From: an uncultured Eubacteriales bacterium
GTDB lineage: Bacteria; Bacillota; Clostridia; Lachnospirales; CAG-274
DNA length: 8,702 nucleotides
Reading direction: 5' to 3'
Assembly: GCA_902495025.1 (NCBI GenBank)
Contig: CABUWB010000063.1
Location: 1 to 8,702, forward strand
This document shows positions 5,830 through 8,702 of this stretch, piece after piece. A model generated the notes under the pieces. It did no database searches, was not told the DNA's origin, and saw nothing but the letters and a program-made list of their open reading frames with translations. A program made the position numbers and the translations under genes. Position 1 is the first letter of the stretch. Every line of letters starts with the position of its first letter.

Positions 5830-7176
5830 TCAGATTTTAGTAACATTAACATTTTCCTGTACAATATTTTCCGCATTGGAGATTGTAACCTCTTTTGCAG
5901 ATGCAATATTGATATTCTTTAAATAAATATCGTGTACAGGCATGGATGAAAGACCCGAAATTGAAATAGGCGTACCTGCCTTTGCACAGTTTACGTTATT
6001 TATGTAAACATTTTTAAACTCGGGTATTTCCTCGGGAGCAACACTCTGTCCCTCCTTGGTATCCATATCATAGCCCATGGTAAAGATAATAGCCTCTTTT
6101 GGTATTTCGGTCATATCAATACCGTCAACATAGATATTTTCAACAACGCCGCCCCTGCCAAGACAGCTCTTGAACCTAAGACCCGTATCGGTGCCGATAA
6201 AGGTACAGTCGGTAATCTGAATATTTTTAACGCCGCCGCTCATCTCACTGCCGACAACAAAGCCGCCATGTCCATGATAAACGATACAGTTGTTAAACTC
6301 AACATATTCGCATGGCTTGCCGAGCTTTCTGCCGTCCTCATTCTTGCCCGACTTAACGCAGAGTGCATCATCACCAACGTCAAAAACAGAGTCATAAACC
6401 TTAACATACTTGCAGGAGTCAACGTCAAGACCGTCGCCGTTCTGTGAGAACCATGGGTTACGCACACTGACATTTCTTATGGTTAAATGCTGGCAAAGCC
6501 ATGGGTGCAGACACCATGCAGGCGAATTCTGGAAGGTAGGCCCGTCAAGCAGCACCTTACGGCAGCCCGAAAGATGTACCATTGCAGGGCGCAGAAAATC
6601 ACGATACTTTTCACACTCTGCCTTATTTCTTAAAAGCTCGGGGTTAGGGATAAGTGTTTTGTGTCCCTCCATTGCGCTTTCGGTAGGCCACCACATTTCC
6701 TCCTTACCCTCAAGTATAACGCCGCCGCCCTTTACAAGGCTGTCCCACTGACGCTCCGGCAGCTTAAACTTTTTAACGGGACGCCATGCACCGCCGTTGC
6801 CGTCAATTACACCGTTACCCGTAATGGCAACGTTTTCAAGCTCCTTACCATAGATAGGAGATACACAGCGGTATGTAAAAAATCCCTCAAAGCTGGTGTT
6901 AATAAGCGGATAATCGTTAAAATCATCAGAAAAAAGGATAACTGCACCGTCGTTTAAATGCAGGTTGATATTGCTTTTAAGCTCAATGGGGCCTGTTAAA
7001 AATATACCCCTTGGCACCTCAACGCTGCCGCCACCCTGTGCTGACAGTTCGCTTATTGCCTTGTTGATTGCCTCGGTATTTTTAACCCTGCCGCCGCTTA
7101 CTGCTCCAAAGTCGCTTATGCTTACGCTTTTATCATTAAAGGTTGGTAATTCCACATTAAAATTTAACTTTTCCAT
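5830..7176 (-). CDS. Glycoside hydrolase family 28 (polygalacturonase-like), no signal peptide
   Basis: This 448-residue right-handed beta-helix enzyme belongs to GH28, which hydrolyses galacturonan or rhamnogalacturonan links in pectin. The N-terminus has the usual ISDFGAVSGGRVKNTEAINK (20-39) and GGGSVEVPRGIFLTGPIEL (48-66) of pectin-active beta-helix proteins. All four GH28 active-site blocks are visible: NGDGLD (246-251, Asp248 in the place of the classical NTD), GDD (268-270, Asp269/Asp270), GHG (302-304, His303) and RFK (334-336, Arg334/Lys336 in the place of RIK). There is no signal peptide, so it probably acts in the cytoplasm on imported oligosaccharides, perhaps as an exo-enzyme (inference). 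No pectin transport or uronate genes are next to it. AAGGAGG is 5 nt before the ATG. It is divergent from the amino acid transporter. Confidence 0.93.
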   Translation of the reverse strand: MEKLNFNVELPTFNDKSVSISDFGAVSGGRVKNTEAINKAISELSAQGGGSVEVPRGIFLTGPIELKSNINLHLNDGAVILFSDDFNDYPLINTSFEGFFTYRCVSPIYGKELENVAITGNGVIDGNGGAWRPVKKFKLPERQWDSLVKGGGVILEGKEEMWWPTESAMEGHKTLIPNPELLRNKAECEKYRDFLRPAMVHLSGCRKVLLDGPTFQNSPAWCLHPWLCQHLTIRNVSVRNPWFSQNGDGLDVDSCKYVKVYDSVFDVGDDALCVKSGKNEDGRKLGKPCEYVEFNNCIVYHGHGGFVVGSEMSGGVKNIQITDCTFIGTDTGLRFKSCLGRGGVVENIYVDGIDMTEIPKEAIIFTMGYDMDTKEGQSVAPEEIPEFKNVYINNVNCAKAGTPISISGLSSMPVHDIYLKNINIASAKEVTISNAENIVQENVNVTKI

Positions 7177-7206
7177 AACTGCCTCCTTAATTGTACTGTT
7201 TTCTTT

Positions 7207-7212
7207 ATTATA
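7207..7212 (-). promoter_or_regulatory. Probable -10 box of the GH28 gene
   Basis: On the minus strand a perfect TATAAT lies about 30 nt before the GH28 start codon. Seventeen bases upstream the would-be -35 reads TAGCAT, a poor match. The weak -35 overlaps a 12-bp direct repeat, which suggests a promoter that needs an activator (inference). Confidence 0.55.
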
Positions 7213-7233
7213 GCTTAATTTTCAAATATATGC

Positions 7234-7268
7234 TACATATTTTTTATAAATACTTATACATATTTTTT
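7234..7268. repeat. Pair of 12-bp direct repeats in the GH28/ABC intergenic region
   Basis: TACATATTTTTT occurs exactly at 7234-7245 and again at 7257-7268, 23 bp apart start to start, or about two turns of the helix. The nearer copy abuts the weak -35 position of the GH28 promoter. This spacing suits a dimeric activator binding in tandem (AraC-type, for example), but no regulator gene is in the window, and the AT-rich composition weakens the case. Confidence 0.5.
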
Positions 7269-7285
7269 GCAAACTTTAATTTTCC

Positions 7286-7314
7286 TTTACTTTTTTATTT
7301 TAATATGGTAAAGT
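7286..7314 (+). promoter_or_regulatory. Probable promoter of the amino acid ABC transporter genes
   Basis: TTTACT (7286-7291) is followed after 17 nt by TAAAGT (7309-7314). The -10 is preceded by TGG, making an extended -10 (TGn). The hexamers are each moderate matches (four of six). The predicted start near 7321 leaves a leader of about 30 nt carrying AAGGAGGA at 7336-7343. Confidence 0.5.
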
Positions 7315-7350
7315 AATAGTGTATTAAACGAAATTAAGGAGGACCTTGAA

Positions 7351-8211
7351 ATGAAGAAATTTTTAAGCATAACACTTGCTGCATCAATGCTTTTTGCAAT
7401 GAGCGGCTGCGTCGGCACTGCACAGACAGGCAGCGAGGCTCAAACAGCAGCAGAGGCAACCGAGGCTGAAAGCGCAGCAGAGGGCAGCGAAAGCGCAGAG
7501 CTTCCAACTCTCTCACAGGACACAATCGTTATCGGTCTTGATGATGAGTTCCCACCAATGGGCTTCAGAGATGAAAACAACGAGATTGTAGGCTTTGATA
7601 TTGACCTTGCTAAGGCTGTTGGAGAAAAGCTTGGCGTTGAGGTACAGTTCCAGCCAATCGACAGGAATGAAAAGGAAATCGAGCTTGAATCAGGCAAAGT
7701 TGACGCACTCTGGAACGGTCTTACAATTACAGACGAGCGTAAGGAGTCCATGGACTTTACCGACCCATATATTGAAAACAAGCAGATTATCGTAGTTAAG
7801 AATGACTCCGAAATCCAGTCCAAGGCTGACCTTGACGGCAAGGTTGTAGGTATTCAGGACGGTTCATCTGCTGTTGACGCTGTAAATGCCGACGAGCTTG
7901 CATCAGCTATTGAGCTTTCAACATACGACACAAACATTCTTGCACTTGCTGACCTTGACATCGGCAGAGTTGACGCTGTTGTTGCAGATGAAATTGTACT
8001 GCGCTACTACCTTGCACACAACGACAATGATTTCCGTGTAATTGAGGACGGCGACTTTGGTGACGAGGTTTACGGTGTTGCTGTTAAGAAGGGCAATACA
8101 GAGCTTTTAACAGCTATTCAGGCTGCACTTGATGAAATGGACGCAGACGGCACAGCCGCTGAAATTTCAACAAACTGGTTTGATGAGGACATTTACGTAC
8201 ATAAGAACTGA
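7351..8211 (+). CDS. Amino acid ABC transporter substrate-binding lipoprotein (SBP family 3)
   Basis: This 286-residue lipoprotein captures a polar amino acid outside the cell and delivers it to the permease encoded next. The signal peptide MKKFLSITLA... ends in AMSGC, with Cys20 the lipidated residue. Residues 21-54 are an Ala/Glu/Ser/Thr-rich flexible linker. The mature SBP_bac_3 domain (57-284) has the family signature GFDIDLAKAVGEKLG (81-95). ITDERKESMDFTDPY (126-140) follows, with Arg130 expected to bind the substrate carboxylate. GIQDGSSAV (167-175) and DAVVADE (208-214) come next, with Asp213 or its neighbours near the amino group. Which amino acid is bound cannot be told from sequence alone. 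The start has AAGGAGGA with 7-nt spacing. The gene is 5' of a permease and separated from it by a hairpin terminator. Its codon use is more regular than in the minus-strand genes, which suits high expression. Confidence 0.94.
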   Translation: MKKFLSITLAASMLFAMSGCVGTAQTGSEAQTAAEATEAESAAEGSESAELPTLSQDTIVIGLDDEFPPMGFRDENNEIVGFDIDLAKAVGEKLGVEVQFQPIDRNEKEIELESGKVDALWNGLTITDERKESMDFTDPYIENKQIIVVKNDSEIQSKADLDGKVVGIQDGSSAVDAVNADELASAIELSTYDTNILALADLDIGRVDAVVADEIVLRYYLAHNDNDFRVIEDGDFGDEVYGVAVKKGNTELLTAIQAALDEMDADGTAAEISTNWFDEDIYVHKN

Positions 8212-8234
8212 TAAAAATAATTAATTTAATGCAG

Positions 8235-8260
8235 CGGGGCATATAATTATGCCCCGTTTT
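8235..8260 (+). terminator. Intra-operon hairpin terminator between SBP and permease
   Basis: CGGGGCATA (8235-8243) pairs perfectly with TATGCCCCG (8248-8256) around the loop TAAT and is followed by TTTT, then AAAATT. Its position suggests partial termination, so that the binding protein is made in excess over the permease, as is common for such operons (inference). Confidence 0.85.
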
Positions 8261-8281
8261 AAAATTATGGAGTGATTTTTT

Positions 8282-8702
8282 ATGCCGTTAAACGAATGGA
8301 TACCCCAGATGGCAACTGGCTGTGTGCTTACAATAAAGCTGTTTTTAATAACCTTTTTCCTGTCAATGCCGTTGGGACTTATACTCACCTTTCTTTATAC
8401 CACCAAAAACAGGGTCATTAACAGCATAGTGGGCTTTTATATACTTATAATGAGGGGTACGCCCCTGCTTTTGCAGATATTTTTCGTATACTTTGGTCTG
8501 CCCTACGTGCCTGTAATCGGACAGTATCTGACCATAAATGACCGATTTACGGCAGGTGCAATAGCCTTTATTTTAAACTACGGTGCATATTTTGCGGAGA
8601 TATTCAGAGGCGGTCTTTTATCAGTTGATAAGGGACAGTATGAGGCTGCAAAGGTGCTTGGCATGACCGATATGCAGACAAGGTTTAAGATTGTACTGCC
8701 GC
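8282..8702 (+). CDS. Amino acid ABC transporter permease (HisM/GlnP type), partial at the 3' end
   Basis: I translated this from the ATG at 8282 to the window edge, giving 140 residues without a stop. It begins MPLNEWIPQMATGCVLTIKL and shows hydrophobic membrane segments at about 13-40, 48-75 and 88-105. Family motifs of polar amino acid permeases are clear: MRGTPLLLQIFFVYFGLP (57-74), NYGAYFAEIFRGGLLSVDKG (99-118) and the ATPase-contact EAA loop QYEAAKVLGM (119-128), followed by FKIVLP. It forms the membrane channel for the lipoprotein encoded just upstream. GGAG at 8269-8272 is 9 nt before the ATG. About the last third is beyond the window, and an ATPase gene is expected next. Confidence 0.93.
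   Translation, partial: MPLNEWIPQMATGCVLTIKLFLITFFLSMPLGLILTFLYTTKNRVINSIVGFYILIMRGTPLLLQIFFVYFGLPYVPVIGQYLTINDRFTAGAIAFILNYGAYFAEIFRGGLLSVDKGQYEAAKVLGMTDMQTRFKIVLP

Noticed and set aside
5830..8702. GH28 plus the ABC transporter as one sugar-uptake cluster
   Set aside because: The binding protein is of the amino acid family (SBP_bac_3) and the permease is HisM-type. The genes are divergent, so the transporter is not for oligogalacturonides.

Overview
The window reads as ordinary chromosome of a low-GC, spore-forming Firmicute, most likely an anaerobic gut clostridium of the Oscillospiraceae/Ruminococcaceae type. This is inferred from a complete spoVS, strong AGGAGG-type ribosome binding sites, near-consensus sigma-A promoters, a tRNA-Leu without encoded CCA, and a palindromic intergenic repeat of a kind I associate with gut clostridial genomes. 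The exact species cannot be read from the sequence.

Layout. 1-140 (-) is the start of an ECF-transporter S component (RibU-like), cut by the window edge. Upstream of it lies tRNA-Leu(CAG) (215-299, -), with its own terminator and a TTGACA-17-TATCAT promoter. 420-680 (+) is spoVS. Between spoVS and the next, convergent gene (681-912) sit a ~174-bp imperfect palindrome made of two mirrored multi-hairpin units, and a probably bidirectional terminator. 913-1755 and 1752-3029 (-) form a two-gene operon with ATGA overlap: a CNNM/CorC-type membrane protein (DUF21-CBS-CorC_HlyC) followed by a secreted protein with copper-amine-oxidase-N-like (stalk) repeats and an unassigned helical C-terminal domain. 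A consensus promoter precedes it. 3166-5781 (-) is an M16C (PreP-like) zinc metallopeptidase. 5830-7176 (-) is a signal-less GH28 polygalacturonase-family enzyme. 7351-8211 (+) and 8282-8702+ (+) are the substrate-binding lipoprotein and the truncated permease of a polar amino acid ABC transporter, separated by a terminator-like hairpin.

How they fit together. Clear functional links are few: the CNNM/stalk-protein operon and the SBP/permease transporter operon. SpoVS, the S component, the GH28 and the M16C protease look like independent housekeeping or accessory genes. No defence system, prophage, CRISPR array or insertion sequence is visible.

The most interesting signals are non-coding or contextual. 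First, the palindromic element at 691-864 has mirrored halves whose local hairpins differ in sequence but keep their pairing, which suggests selection for structure. Second, a strong terminator hairpin stands directly before the M16C ribosome binding site and leaves no room for a promoter. Third, a 12-bp direct repeat with 23-bp spacing lies in the GH28/ABC divergent intergenic region. Fourth, the secreted stalk-domain protein is translationally coupled to the CNNM transporter. I found no convincing previously undescribed multi-gene system.
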